From Diadema setosum (taxonomy: Eukaryota > Echinodermata > Echinoidea > Diadematoida > Diadematidae), in NCBI GenBank assembly GCA_033980235.1, contig CM067065.1, positions 8,263,328 to 8,327,327 on the forward strand: DNA of 64,000 nucleotides, written 5' to 3'. A program made the translations under genes and the position numbers. Positions 1-11,486 of the stretch are shown here, piece after piece. A model generated the notes under the pieces. That model was not told the DNA's origin and searched no databases. It was given only the letters and a program-made list of their open reading frames with translations. Within the stretch, counting starts at the first letter, position 1; every line of letters begins with the position of its first letter.

Positions 1-2201
1 GAATGGAAATGTGTGTTCGTTTGCTTAGTTTATCCAAATTGCTCAAATCTGATGTACACATGCAATAGAGAACAGTCCTCAATTACATGTTAATAATAAA
101 ACATGCATAGTAATGCATACATATCCTTATCCATGCTACAGATTCCAACTGGTAATACTCCAGTACACGTAAGTGTTGAAGGGGATAACAAAAAGATAAC
201 TGTCTGTCTCTGTCTCTCTCTCTCTCTCTCTTGGATACATTTTTACCATAGAAGCTCTTGGTGCATAGATCTTTTTTTTTTTTTTTTTTTTTTTTTTGCA
301 TGGACCAGAACATTAGGTTTGAGTGTATGAATACCAAATAAGTATATTGTATTGTACATAATCTTGATAGATGGGTTGTGAAGTGTGAGTTTTTACATGT
401 AACCGAGGACTGTCCTCTATTTGCTCGTGCACATTAGGTTTGAGTGTATGTGGATACCAAGCAAGCAAATTATAAATCAAAGTGCATTGAATGGGAAGTG
501 TTTATTTGCCTCGTTTAGCCAAATTACTCAAACCTGATGTACATGTGTACACATGCAAAAGAGAACATTCCTCGATTCATGTAAATAATCAAACATGAAT
601 GGTATATCCACGCTACATGTACAATTGTACGAATCCAACTGGTAATTTAGTGTAAGTGTCTGTAAGGAAAAAAAAAAAGATAACCATCTCTCTCCTGGAT
701 TCTACTTTTTATAAAAAAAAGCTCTTGGTTTTCCTACATTGTATTTGGCATGGACCAAGAACCTCCTTGCATGGACTAGAACATTCGGTTAAATGATTGT
801 TGATACCAAGCAAGTGTATTGTACATATAATCCAGGTACAAGTGTATATTGGATGTGAAGTGTGATTTTTTTACATGTCACTGAGGACCGTCCTCTATTT
901 CTTGTGTTACATTTGAGTGTATATGAGTGGATGCCAAACAAGAAAATTGTAATCTAAGCACATTGAATGGGAAGTGTGTTTGTTTGCCTGGTTTATCCAA
1001 ATTGCTCAAATCTGATTTACACATGCAGTAGAGAACATTCCTCAATTACATGTAAATAATTAAACATGCATGGTATAGCCATACTACAGATTCCAACTGT
1101 TAATACACAAGTTTTGAAGGGGAAAACAAAAAAATATCTGTCTCTCTCTGTTGGATTCTATATGTTTCTATCATTGATGGTCTCATGCATAGATCTATTT
1201 TTGGAATATTAAAGTGGAGCAGAACATTAGGGTTGAGTGTATACAATGGATCCAAAGCAAGTGTATTGTACATAATCTATGTACAAAGAGTAGATTAGAT
1301 GTGAAGTGTGATTTTTTTTCATGTAACTGAGGACTGTCCTCTATTGCTTGTGTACATACACGTAAGGTTTGAGTGCATGAATACTATGCAGGCAAATTGT
1401 AATCTACATTGTAAGCATAAAGGAAAGTGTGTTTATTAGCCTAGTTTGTCCAACTTTTAAAATCAAACCTGATGTATACATGCTATGCAATAAGCCAGTT
1501 CGGGGTTCCACTTTGAGCATGAGCAGAAAAAGGTCATCTGTACCAGCAGAGCATGGTGGTTTTTAAATTCACTGAGATAAGCATCTGTAATGTAATGATT
1601 ATTCAAGTGATCCCTATAAGTGGTGCTTGCCAGCACATCCACCTGACAGCAAAAGCGGTGTCTGACAATATCAATGGAAAGAGATTGTTAATACATTCAA
1701 TGGAAAATAATGAAATGGATGCTTTCCAAAATGCCAATGGAAGGATCATTCTGGTCACCTGGTCTATGCAAGTTCATCCTTTGTTTGAACATGACTGATG
1801 AATTCCATAAATTGTTACGTTGGGCAAGCTCATGCCTTCTGTCGCTTGAAACTAGTGGAGTGCCTAATCAACTGAGAAAGAAGAAAGGTCATTTGTACCC
1901 ATGTGCCCATGAGCTAACCCCGAACTGGCTTATAGAGAGCACTCTTCAGTTTCATCATGTAAATTATCAAACATCCATGGTACATATCCATACTACAGAT
2001 TCCAACTGTAATACACTGTACAGGTAAGTGTCCAAGGAAGAGGAAAAAAAATAACTGTCTCTCTCCTGGAATCTACTTTTTCACAAAGAAGCTCTTGGTT
2101 TATACACCTATTTTTGGCATGGGCGGCCAGGACATTAGGTTTGAGCGTATATGGATACCAATAACGATATATGGATATATACCTATATTGGATACAATTA
2201 A
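1..2201 (+). repeat. Satellite array, ~480-bp unit, forward arm
   Basis: Three successive units start near 1, 488 and 966 with GAATGGGAAGTGTG-like sequence, and a fourth starts near 1420. Each unit carries the same blocks in order: GCTCAAATCTGATGTACACA, GAGAACAGTCCTCAATTACA, CAGATTCCAACTGGTAATAC, a CT-rich run, and TTAGGTTTGAGTGTATG. The fourth unit is split by a MITE at 1493-1930 and resumes to about 2200. The 27-base T run at 271-297 and the CT microsatellite near 205-231 lie inside units. No coding potential is evident; short open frames here are repeat artefacts. Confidence 0.8.
1493..1930. mobile_element. MITE with TA target duplication
   Basis: The ends are inverted copies of AGCCAGTTCGGGGTT, flanked on both sides by TA. 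Removing the insert restores the satellite sequence (TGCAA joined to TAGAGA), which confirms the borders. The 438-bp interior does not encode a transposase. TA duplication suggests mobilisation by a Tc1/mariner-type transposase, which is an inference. Confidence 0.75.
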
Positions 2202-2723
2202 TTAACTCTTTACATGCCACGTTCGCACGTTCGACTCAGTCAACGGCGTGCCAACTTCGCATATTCTGCTCAACAAAGCCACCAAAACCGATCGATAAAT
2301 CGGCGAAGCGATCACTTCTAATCCCGTGGCACAATGAAAGCGTATATCTCGTGCTTTTGTTTCTCATACGGCTTGCATTCTATGTGGTGATTGACTATCA
2401 AGCCGTGTTCCCAACTAGATTTGCTCGTACATTCTAAGTTACTGTCACGGTTTTACGTGCAAAAGTCATGCCTTTACAGTAATGTAGCAAGTGGTCATTT
2501 AAAAGAAAATTGAAAATAGATTCGTCATATAATTTATATCGAAACAAAGCTTGGCATTCCTCTTTAACTTTGGCTGCTATTATGCCCATCTTAACAGAAA
2601 TCTGTAGAATTTATACACATTGGGAAAACAGAATTCCTTCTCAAAGCATGACTACACTGTACCTTCCTGTCTCAGAATAACGTGGCACACGGGGGGTTTC
2701 CACCATGGCACATAAAGAGTTAA
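2202..2723. mobile_element. MITE, TTAACTCTTTA family, copy A
   Basis: This 522-bp element has ends TTAACTCTTTACATGCCA and its inverted counterpart TGGCACATAAAGAGTTAA. A second copy lies in the opposite orientation at 16904-17422 with the same interior, and a related fragment begins near 41473. Both full copies are bounded by TTAA, which would fit a piggyBac-type target site, although TTAA could also be part of the repeat. It is non-coding. Confidence 0.75.
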
Positions 2724-3859
2724 TAGTGAGAGCTACAACAAAGTGTACACTTGTGTACACTTTGTGTACACTATACTACTTCTTTTGGATTTGCTACTTT
2801 AATTTTGTCAAGTGTTCGCGCGCTTCGCTTGCTCACAAACGGTGTACTAGCGACCTAATGCATGATAATTCAGATGGAACAGTAAATTACCACTGTCAAG
2901 GGTGTAATAATATTTTTACGTGCTCTCTCCATTAGCTTTTCATTACATCCCCTATATTATTTTAATATAAATATAATAAATGGGCATTTCCACATTAAAT
3001 GGGTACTTTTCAGAGATGTCTCTTTATTTTCTGTTTCCCATGTGATTTTCCCTGAATATAATCTAGAACACTTCAATGAGAGAAAATTGTGCCCCCAAAT
3101 TGCTCCAATCAAGCAATCCATTAAAATCTATGCCAAGATGAAAAAAAAAAAAATGGGTGAACACATGTAAAGCAGGACAGAATAGTATGTACTAACATAA
3201 TTATGATGGTCAAATTATGAATACCGGTACTCATTGGAACTTTGCTGTTTTTCGATTGAATGGCTCATTTTTTTGAGAGAAGATAATAATAGCTGTAAAA
3301 TTCTATTGAAAATTGTGTTTTGTACCATTTCTAGACTTCATGGTGAACGCGTGTAACATGGACAGACCAAGATGCGACAAGACAGTTACATTTGTACACA
3401 TTCAGGACGTGACCATGATGTGGAAGTTTATGTGTACCAAATTTGCTTTTGATATGATTTTTGGTAATGAATTTATTGCCAATATAAGGCTTTGAAAAAA
3501 AGATAGAATGGCACCTACAGGCTGCACGTGATCCGAACTACAAAAAACTAATACATGAGAAAACTGGTCCTGGCACATATACGATGGCCAAGTTACAAGC
3601 ACAGGGAGCATCGCATTATAGTGATAATCCGCGAACAAAAAATAGTTGGAAAGAATAAAAAGGAAAAGAAAGAAAGAGGAAAAATCTTGACGAAATTGAT
3701 AGGTAGTCTGCTATGCAGCTGATCACATAACTGCAAATAAAAATCAAGGTAATGAGTTGATGTACAAAATGTACTTACCAACAGAGCCCATGGAGATTAG
3801 TCCCATGATCACATCCCCCCCCCCACCTCCATAAAGGGAACATTAAAAAAACAACAACT
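2724..3859. other. No gene recognised
   Basis: AT-rich sequence with scattered short open frames of ordinary random length. I see no splice-bounded coding block, RNA gene or clear repeat border here, apart from a C run near 3817. Confidence 0.5.
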
Positions 3860-4350
3860 GCAGTATGACGATTAGTTATTCAAAACATAAACAAGAATGA
3901 GAAGGAGAATGAAAAGGAAAAGCAAGAGGAGAAGTAAAACAAGAAAGAAATACAACACAGAATGGAAAGAAGCAGGAAGAGAACTGGGAACAGTGGTAGG
4001 AATAGGATTTGAGTGATGGGAAGGAGCTGAAATCAAGGGTGGATGAGAAATAAAGGAACAAGCAGGAGGGGGAGAAGGGAATGCAGAGAAAGAAGAAGAA
4101 GGAGTGCAAGGCAGGATAGAATGGAAGGAAGTGAGAGAAGGAGAAGGAGAAACGGGAGGAAGTGGATGGGTTGAACACAATGAGAGAGAAGGCAAAGATG
4201 GAGAAAGCGATGTGGAAGAAATTTCAGAATTAGGAGTAGGAGGAGGGGTAATGGCAGAGTTTATATTAGAAGAACTTAATGATGAATGGGAGGTGGGAGG
4301 GGTGCTGTCAGCACAGGATATGGTGAATGAAGCTGTGGAAACAAATTGAC
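3860..4350 (+). repeat. Polypurine (GA-rich) tract
   Basis: About 450 bases in which the plus strand is almost entirely A and G (GAAGGAGAAGGAGAA-type runs). Because the complement is CT-rich it contains few stops, so a 195-aa minus-strand frame (3872-4459) made mostly of Ser, Pro and Leu stays open. I read that frame as a composition artefact. Tracts like this can form triplex DNA. Confidence 0.6.
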
Positions 4351-5489
4351 CAAGATGAGTTCTGAAACATGCACAGTAAGAAACTGGAAAAAAAAATGTC
4401 CTGGTGGCCAGAAGCATGCACATATATGAAAACCACAAAATACACAAATTTACAAACAATAAAAATTACTTTTTTGACACATATGTAATAAATTTTTAGT
4501 AAAGATCATTACCAAAAGAAGATATTAAATAAACTCAAAAGGTTCATATGCTACCATTACAAGGATTAGGGCAAGTCTAAGATAATGCACATATTACGTA
4601 TGGGACACTCAGAGACTTTTATGACCTGAAAAATAGTGTTAATGACCTTTGATCATATTGGACTTTATCATGTTGACTGATATCTAGGAGAAGAATCATG
4701 TAAAAAATGGAGAAAATGACCTTGACAACTACAGATTTTAGAAGAGAAAATATGTGCCGTTACATATGGGACCAGGAAAAACTTTGTTATTATGAACATT
4801 TTTTCAACCTCAAAACTCTCTGAAAGTAGTTCATTCTATACAGTCTGTAACTTCTAAGTCAGCATGATAAAAGTCACAAAACTCAAGTTTCAAGTCATGA
4901 GGTAAAAAACTGTTATTACAGGTTCTGATTTAAGACAGATATAACATGTTACATATGGGACAATTACGTAGTACATGGGACACTTTGTCCCACATTCGTT
5001 TATTGTGTGGAGAATCATGTTTATGGGTATTTTGCATAATTATTGAAGTAAAATCAGTTGAAATTATTCAAATACTGATCCAGATTGTCAAGGGAACAAT
5101 ATTCCCCAAATATCTACCATCATAACATATTTAATCTTATTTCATATTTCTACTATGACCAACCTGAGTATGCATGCCCTGCATTTTTATCAGAATATAC
5201 ATTGTAGTTACTACCAAAAAATGGAAATCAGTGACTTGTGTTTACTTCCATTGATGAAGGGCAGTTTTCCATTCAGTTTCCATATTTAAATCTTGATAAC
5301 ATCACCCATCACTTTGTTTCACATGTAATCTATTTGCCATTTTGCATCTACGCTATGTGGCTGACTTTTTTCTTTGCTATCATAGAAAATACACAAGTAA
5401 CTTGGAACAACAAAGTAATATCTATGGCATCTTGGATTAATTCCAGTGGCCAGAAAACCCAATACAGGGCAGCCAACTTTGAATACTAT
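4351..5489. other. Non-coding; dispersed ACATATGGGAC motifs
   Basis: No gene is seen. Four related words recur: ATTACGTATGGGACAC near 4593, TTACATATGGGACC near 4754, TTACATATGGGACA near 4949 and AGTACATGGGACAC near 4970, followed by TTTGTCCCAC in the opposite sense. They look like internal motifs of an unrecognised repeat. Confidence 0.4.
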
Positions 5490-6514
5490 CATTTGAGAGT
5501 GAGGTTATACGAGATTCCCATCTAGGCCATGACTCACTCTAAAATTTTGTTTCATTTGCATGCACGAAAAGTATTGATCTCCCTTTCTATTACCCCACGA
5601 GCTCCTTTGATAAAACGTAGAATCCAGGAGAGAGACACTTACACATATCCTCTCTTTTTTTTCTCCTTGAAAACTTACAAAGTACATTACCAGTTGGAAT
5701 CTGTACTATGGACATGTAATGCATGTTTGATTATTTACATCTATAATTAAGGACTGTTCTGTAATGACTGTGTAAATTAGGTTTGAGTAATTTAAGAATC
5801 ATAGACTAGGCAAATTAACACACTTCCCGTTCAATGTACTTGGATTATAATTTGCTTGCATGGTATCCACTGGCTTGTACACTCAAACCTAATGTACACA
5901 TGCAATAGAGGACAGTCCTTAGTCAAAAGCTCACAATTCACATCCAATCTACCAAGATTATATACTATACACTTGCTTGATCCATTATACACTCAAAACT
6001 AATGTTCTAGTCCATGCCAAAAAATAGTTCTGCATGTACAAACCAAGAGTTTCTTTGCTGAAAAGTTAAAACCATGAGAGATCGAGATGGTTATCCCCCC
6101 CCCCCTTGAACACTTCCATGTACTACAAGTTAATGGAATCTGTAGGATATATACATTGTACCATGCATGTTTGATTACAAATTTTGTAATCGAGGACTGT
6201 TCTCTTATGCATGTGTACTCAACTCAGGCTTGATAGAGTACATTTATAATTTGGATAAACTAGGCAAATAAGCATACTTCCCATTCAATGTAACAATGCA
6301 GATTGTGATTTGCTCGCATGGTATCCACATACACTCAAACCTAATGTTTTAGTATAAGCCAAAAATAGGTCTATGAACCAAGAGCCTCTTTGATAAATAG
6401 TAGAATCAAGGAGAGAAACAGCTATCCTCTTTATTTCCCCTAGAACACTTACATTTTTACCAGTTGAAATCTGTAGTATGGATACCCTGCGCGCATTTAC
6501 AATGCATGTCATTA

Positions 6515-7080
6515 GCCGGGTTCACACGTACAAATTAGCGGGATGACGATCGCGATGCTCATCCCGAGTTTTTTTGCGAGCGTCCACACGTACCAAATTA
6601 GCGGGATAGCGATCGCGATCGGTATCCACACGTACCGAATTATCCCGCTAATTGCCGATAGAGATAACAGCAAAGCCTGCAAACTGGGTCACGCAGCGCC
6701 CTTCTCTATCACTGCCTGCGCGCACTTTCCTTTGTCCATTGTCTTTTACGCGTCAGTGGTGTGGTTCGCGCGCTGTTGTTGTTGTGCTCCAAAGAGGTGA
6801 AGGACCTCTTCGCAGAGGCCTCGCTGTTGTGATGTGCGCATTGCATGATGGGATATAAAAACTCGAGATTCTAATCCCGACCGTTCACACGTACCAGCGC
6901 GGGGCCAATTATCCCGCTAATTGACGAACCAGCGCAAGATTTCTTGGGATTAGCATCGCGATGCTTATCCCGCTAATTTTCGGGTTTTTTCTGTCCACAC
7001 GTGCAAAAAACTCGGGATGACGATCGCGATGCAAATCTCGAGATTTGTATCCCGCTAATTGGTGTACGTGTGAACCCGGC
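6515..7080. mobile_element. MITE with GCCGGGTTCACACG termini, copy 1
   Basis: Perfect terminal inverted repeats GCCGGGTTCACACGTA / TACGTGTGAACCCGGC are flanked by TA on each side. The interior is packed with GATCGCGATC-type palindromes and repeats of TTAGCGGGAT / ATCCCGCTAATT in both orientations, plus repeated CCACACGTACC words. It encodes no protein. It sits inside the inverted satellite arm. Confidence 0.85.
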
Positions 7081-7102
7081 TATTGATGGAGGACTGTCTA
7101 TA

Positions 7103-7688
7103 GCCGGGTTCACACGTACAAATTAGCGGGATGACGATCGCGATGCTCATCCCGAGTTTTTAGGCGAGCGTCCACACGTACCAAATTAGCGGGATGGCGA
7201 TCGCGATCGGTATCCCGCTAATTTGGCGAGCGTCCACACGTACCAAATTATCCCGCTAATTGCCGATAGAGACAACAACAAAGCCTGCAAACTGGGTCAC
7301 ACAGTGCCCTTCTCTATCACTGCTTGCGCGCACTTACCTTTGTCCATTGTCTTTTACGCGTCAGTGGTGTGGTTCGCGCGCTGTTGTTATTGTTCTCCAA
7401 AGAGGTGAAGGACCTCTTCGCAGAGGCCTCGCTGTTGTGATGTGCGCATTGCATGATGGGATGTAAAAACTCGAGATTGTAATCCCGACCGTTCACACGT
7501 ACCAGCGCGCGGCCAATTATCCCGCTAATTGACGAACCAGCGCAAGATTTCTTGGGATTAGCATCGCGATGCTTATCCCGCTAATTTTCGGGTTTTTTCT
7601 GTCCACACGTGCAAAAAACTCGGGATGACGATCGCGATGCAAATCTCGAGATTTGTATCCCGCTAATTGGTGTACGTGTGAACCCGGC
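7103..7688. mobile_element. MITE with GCCGGGTTCACACG termini, copy 2
   Basis: Nearly identical to the element at 6515-7080 and separated from it by 22 bases of satellite-like sequence. It is about 20 bp longer, mainly through an extra block around 7199-7235 that repeats ATCCCGCTAATT and GCGAGCGTCCACACGTACC. The right flank reads TT instead of TA, so the target duplication is imperfect. Confidence 0.85.
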
Positions 7689-8091
7689 TTTTATTTCATG
7701 TGAACGGTATGTCAGGTTGTAAGTAGTTTGGATAAACCAGGCAAATAATAATAATAATAATAATAGTTGTTTTGGATATAAACTCCAAATGTTATTGTCC
7801 AAGAATGGAAATTTTCTTTGCCCAATTGATCGAATAAACACACTTCCCATTCAATGTACTTTTAGATTACTATTTACTTGCTTGGTATCAATATGATGTG
7901 CACTTAGGCATACTAGTAATGTACACAAGCAATAGAGGAGAGTCCTCGGTTACATGTAAAAAAAAATTACACACACACTTCACATCCAATCTTCTTCTTC
8001 TGTAGAAGTGCATCCTTCATAGTTGAAGATCAGCGCACTGCAGAGTGGTATGCATACTGTAATGGCACTTTGGGAGACCAGGGACATACCG

Positions 8092-8233
8092 TTGCATAAA
8101 AGTTATAATTATGGTAACTTTGCCATCCAGTGGTAACTACCATGGCAACAATACTCAACAGCCAACTGAAATCAAGATTTCCATAGATGAAGTTACCACT
8201 GGATGGCAAAGTTAGTATAGTAACTTTTATGCA
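8092..8233. repeat. 142-bp hairpin
   Basis: Two arms of about 45 bases are inverted complements: GTTGCATAAAAGTTATAATT...CCATCCAGTGGTAACT on the left and AGTTACCACTGGATGG...AACTTTTATGCAAC on the right, with a loop of about 50 bases. A related word forms the perfect palindrome at 9961-9988. Confidence 0.75.
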
Positions 8234-8400
8234 ACGGGCCATGGGCCCTCAAGGGCCAATCATAATTTACATACAAAGTAGAGTGAACAATAAATTGTGC
8301 AGAAATATGTACGGCATGTGAAGTGCTGCTAGAACTAGAAGATTATAATTATACAATTACTTGCTTGGTATCCACATCTACACTCAAATCTAAGGCCATG

Positions 8401-10878
8401 ACCATCGTTCCCTTTCTTCTGCCTTACTGAATACTATAGACTATTTTCAGGGCTACTATTCGTTTTTATTATCATTTAAATGTAAAACTTACAGAAATTA
8501 CTCCTCATGTGGGGGCCATAAAACTCCCGGCCCTGTCACCCTAGTGGCAGGGTTGAATCTCACATCTCTGCCACTTTAGGTAGGGGATGGTTACTTGCAC
8601 AATGGTTATTTTGTAACTCTAAGGAAGTGCATACCAGCTACTGTAGGGAGTGTAGGTAGGCCTACAACTTCTGTATGTGTACTATAGTAATAGTATCCTC
8701 GGGTCTAGTTTACAAAAACACAAGCAAAGAAACAAACAAACAAAAACAAAGTGGCTTAACCCCAACTTAATTAAGTTAAAGAATATGACAATGACAGAAA
8801 ATGAGGACAGTGTACATACACAACTAGAACTTTCTACACGTATAACGTTAGATCTATTCTAACAATAGGCCTATGTGACATGTCTCCTTATTGCACACGT
8901 AAGGAAGTGCAAAATCACACTCGACTTCCAAATTCTCAGTTTTTAAAGTGATTAGGAAATAGAGACTTTATGTCCCGACACCAAATCTATGCAGCCAGGT
9001 TTCTTGTACTAGCTATCTACGATAAAACTAACGTTATGCATTGTTAGACTTGAGTCTATAAAGTATAGTAAGGGTACTAGGTCTCGCGCAGGGACGTAAT
9101 GATCGCGCATAGCGTAACTGCGTATAGCAAGCATTAATACGCGTAAGACTAAGCGCAAAATTTGCCGATACGCCCATGGAATAAACATACCTGACAACCG
9201 CTAAAAATGAGAAGGAAGCAGGTAAGAAATTTAGATTTCAAACAAATTTTTCACTGAATTTCCAATTTTTTGGAACAAATTTTTCACTACATTTCCAATT
9301 TTTTACCTTATAATTTACCTACCTTAGCTTAAAATCTTTTTTAAGGATGTTGTAGCCTAGACGTGTCGTCTCGCTTGTCTCGTTCGTATGATCGTAGCCG
9401 ATAGAATTCGTATTTTGTTCGATCGATCGTTTATAATATTCTACGAAAGCCGAAGCACGTTCAGCCGCAGAGAGGGGCAGACACTTTCACGCATGAAACT
9501 ACATAGGGTACCTGCGCGACCTTTACATACCCCGAGAAATTGAACGCATGAAATTAAGTCCGACATACAAACGGCGACAGCGCACTACTCCGTCATCGTA
9601 TCATCAGGAGATTCTGGGAGGTGATTTTTCTGCATTTTCGTGATATTCATTGAGAAATTCAGGTACGATTATGGAATAACTTCTATTATAAGAGCATTTC
9701 AAATTTTCGTGCGCGATATCTAGACCCCTCAACCATACTACGAGGCACTTATGAAGGATGTATGGCGGGTGACTGCTAACGTAACGCTAGTGCTACTACC
9801 CTGGACCTACTCAGTATAATTATTAGATCAGATTGTGTGAGCGAAGATATGATCCAAAGTTTGCCAAGGCGGTACAAGGCGGTTTGCCTACTAGTACAGG
9901 TAAAAAACCCACACACTTCACATCCAATCTTCCTCTTCTGTTGTAGTTCTAAGTAATGGTAGTGGTAACTACCATGGTAGTTACCACTGGAAGTTACCAT
10001 GTCGTTCAAGTATATTTATCTAGAGACCAGACCTAAAGACTAAAAGTCTATAGAATACTAACGTTACAGATCTATTTTGCTTGGCAAACCCGGAGATATA
10101 AAGGCTAAAAGAGGCCGGTCAGCGCGGGCATGCCGTGCAAAGAGTGCGGAGACACCTAACTGTTAGACCAATATCCATACTGGCATTGCCACTGCACTCG
10201 TGGCTTGCACACAAATGAATACAATAAATAATTATAAAAACTAGCCCTCAAAATGTGATACTGCAGTTATTTGTGCTACCATAAAATAATATGCCTCACT
10301 TACTTTGTTGCATCTCGAGTAGATTCCACTCCCTACTTCTGTTCCTTCTTTTAGCCGGTCTCGTGCCGTGGTTTGGGCGGCCCTCGGATTTGTCAAAAGT
10401 GGCTATGCCTGCTGCAGCGAGCGCATCATCGTGGCCGGGGCCGGCCGGCCGTAAACCCCCGTATGCTAGCAGCTAGGCCAGCCTTTGCCAGGCGTACGTA
10501 CGCGTACGTTTCCAGCAGCCGCGCCGTCATGAGGGGGCGCTGTGAAACATCAGTGATACACAGGTCGATGTTGCTTACACAAATCGTACCCACCAAGTTG
10601 CCCTTTTACATGAAACCGCGGACGAATCTCTGATCAATCCAATTTTCACACACCCTCTCTATTGTCGTAAATTTGATACGACTGAATCGTTATCTCAACC
10701 GTGGACGGTCCCCCATAGCACGTACGTCCGCGGTTAGAAGGTAGTTTTTGATGGAGTGGTCCGCGGTTGATGGCAATCACAGACGCCCACACACACACAC
10801 ACACACACACATACGCATAACTTACCAGTCATACTCATCCCACCAAAGCTTAACACCGGAGGAACCACCCTGAGCCCG
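8401..10878. other. No gene recognised; palindrome, CpG-rich patch
   Basis: No open frame looks like a real exon. A perfect 28-base palindrome centred on ACCATGGT lies at 9961-9988. At 10340-10560 there is a GC- and CpG-rich patch, and on the minus strand a consensus donor (AAAGTAAGTGAG near 10306) follows a short ATG-containing stretch. That could be a first exon of an unseen gene, but nothing supports its continuation. A CA microsatellite lies at 10788-10811. Confidence 0.4.
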
Positions 10879-11101
10879 GGGCGACAATCTGTGACGGGGC
10901 GACAATCCGTGTCGCAACAATTTTTTTTGCCAACACGGATTGTCGCCTTCGAGGTCAAAAACTGGGAACTGCACAAGCGTCACGGATTGTCGCCAGGCGA
11001 CAATCCGTGTAGGGGGCGACAATCCGTGCCGCCAGCGCTCGTCACGGATTGTCGCCCCGAGCAGGAGGCGACAATCCGTGTAGGGGCGACAATCCGTGTC
11101 G
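10879..11101. repeat. Cluster of nine GGCGACAATCCGTG motifs
   Basis: The 14-base word GGCGACAATCCGTG, or its complement CACGGATTGTCGCC, occurs about nine times in 220 bases: forward near 10880 (one mismatch), 10898, 10995, 11012, 11067 and 11084, and inverted near 10934, 10980 and 11042. Flanking spacers repeat too (TGTCGCAACA near each end). The mixed orientation resembles the subterminal repeats of a small DNA transposon or clustered binding sites, and gives several possible hairpins. Confidence 0.75.
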
Positions 11102-11486
11102 CAACACCCGGGGACGATTTGGTTATGTAATGAGACAATACGGGAGGGGGGGGGGGACGGTGTTAATTTTATTCACATTTCGAAACATGTTTCAGGACAG
11201 CGTTCGCACAAATTAGGATCTGTCCTAGGAAGTAACGTTAAACTTGTTCAAAGCTGTACATGCTTTTTTCCCCTCCGTTATCTGCATTTCATGTGGGTTT
11301 TTTTTTTTTTTACTATTCTTTTTTTGGTTATAGTTTATTTATCAGCCTCATTTTCCATCATCTCATGCAATCATTTATTTGTCCTCTTTTTTATTTTCAT
11401 TGATTATATTTTCTTCCGTTACCAACTTTACATTGCTTCACTATAGTTCTTTGTCCTTTAAATCATTCCTGTGCTTTCTGTTCTGC

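Larger units (their letters stand above)
5490..8400 (-). repeat. Satellite array, ~480-bp unit, inverted arm
   Basis: The blocks of the 1-2201 array recur here in reverse complement: CACTTCCCGTTCAATGTACT, CACTCAAACCTAATGTACAC, AGAGGACAGTCCT and ACTTCACATCCAATCT. Partial units start near 5530, 5815, 6230, 7825 and 8360. This arm is interrupted by a pair of near-identical MITEs and by a hairpin. With the forward arm it makes a very large inverted arrangement with a 3.3-kb centre. Confidence 0.75.

Noticed and set aside
3872..4459. 195-aa minus-strand frame rich in Ser, Pro and Leu
   Set aside because: It lies on a polypyrimidine strand that lacks stops for compositional reasons. There is no domain, signal peptide logic or splice support.
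10290..10640. First exon of a gene in the CpG-rich patch
   Set aside because: A good donor near 10306 on the minus strand is not matched by any plausible downstream coding exon, so it is mentioned only as a possibility.
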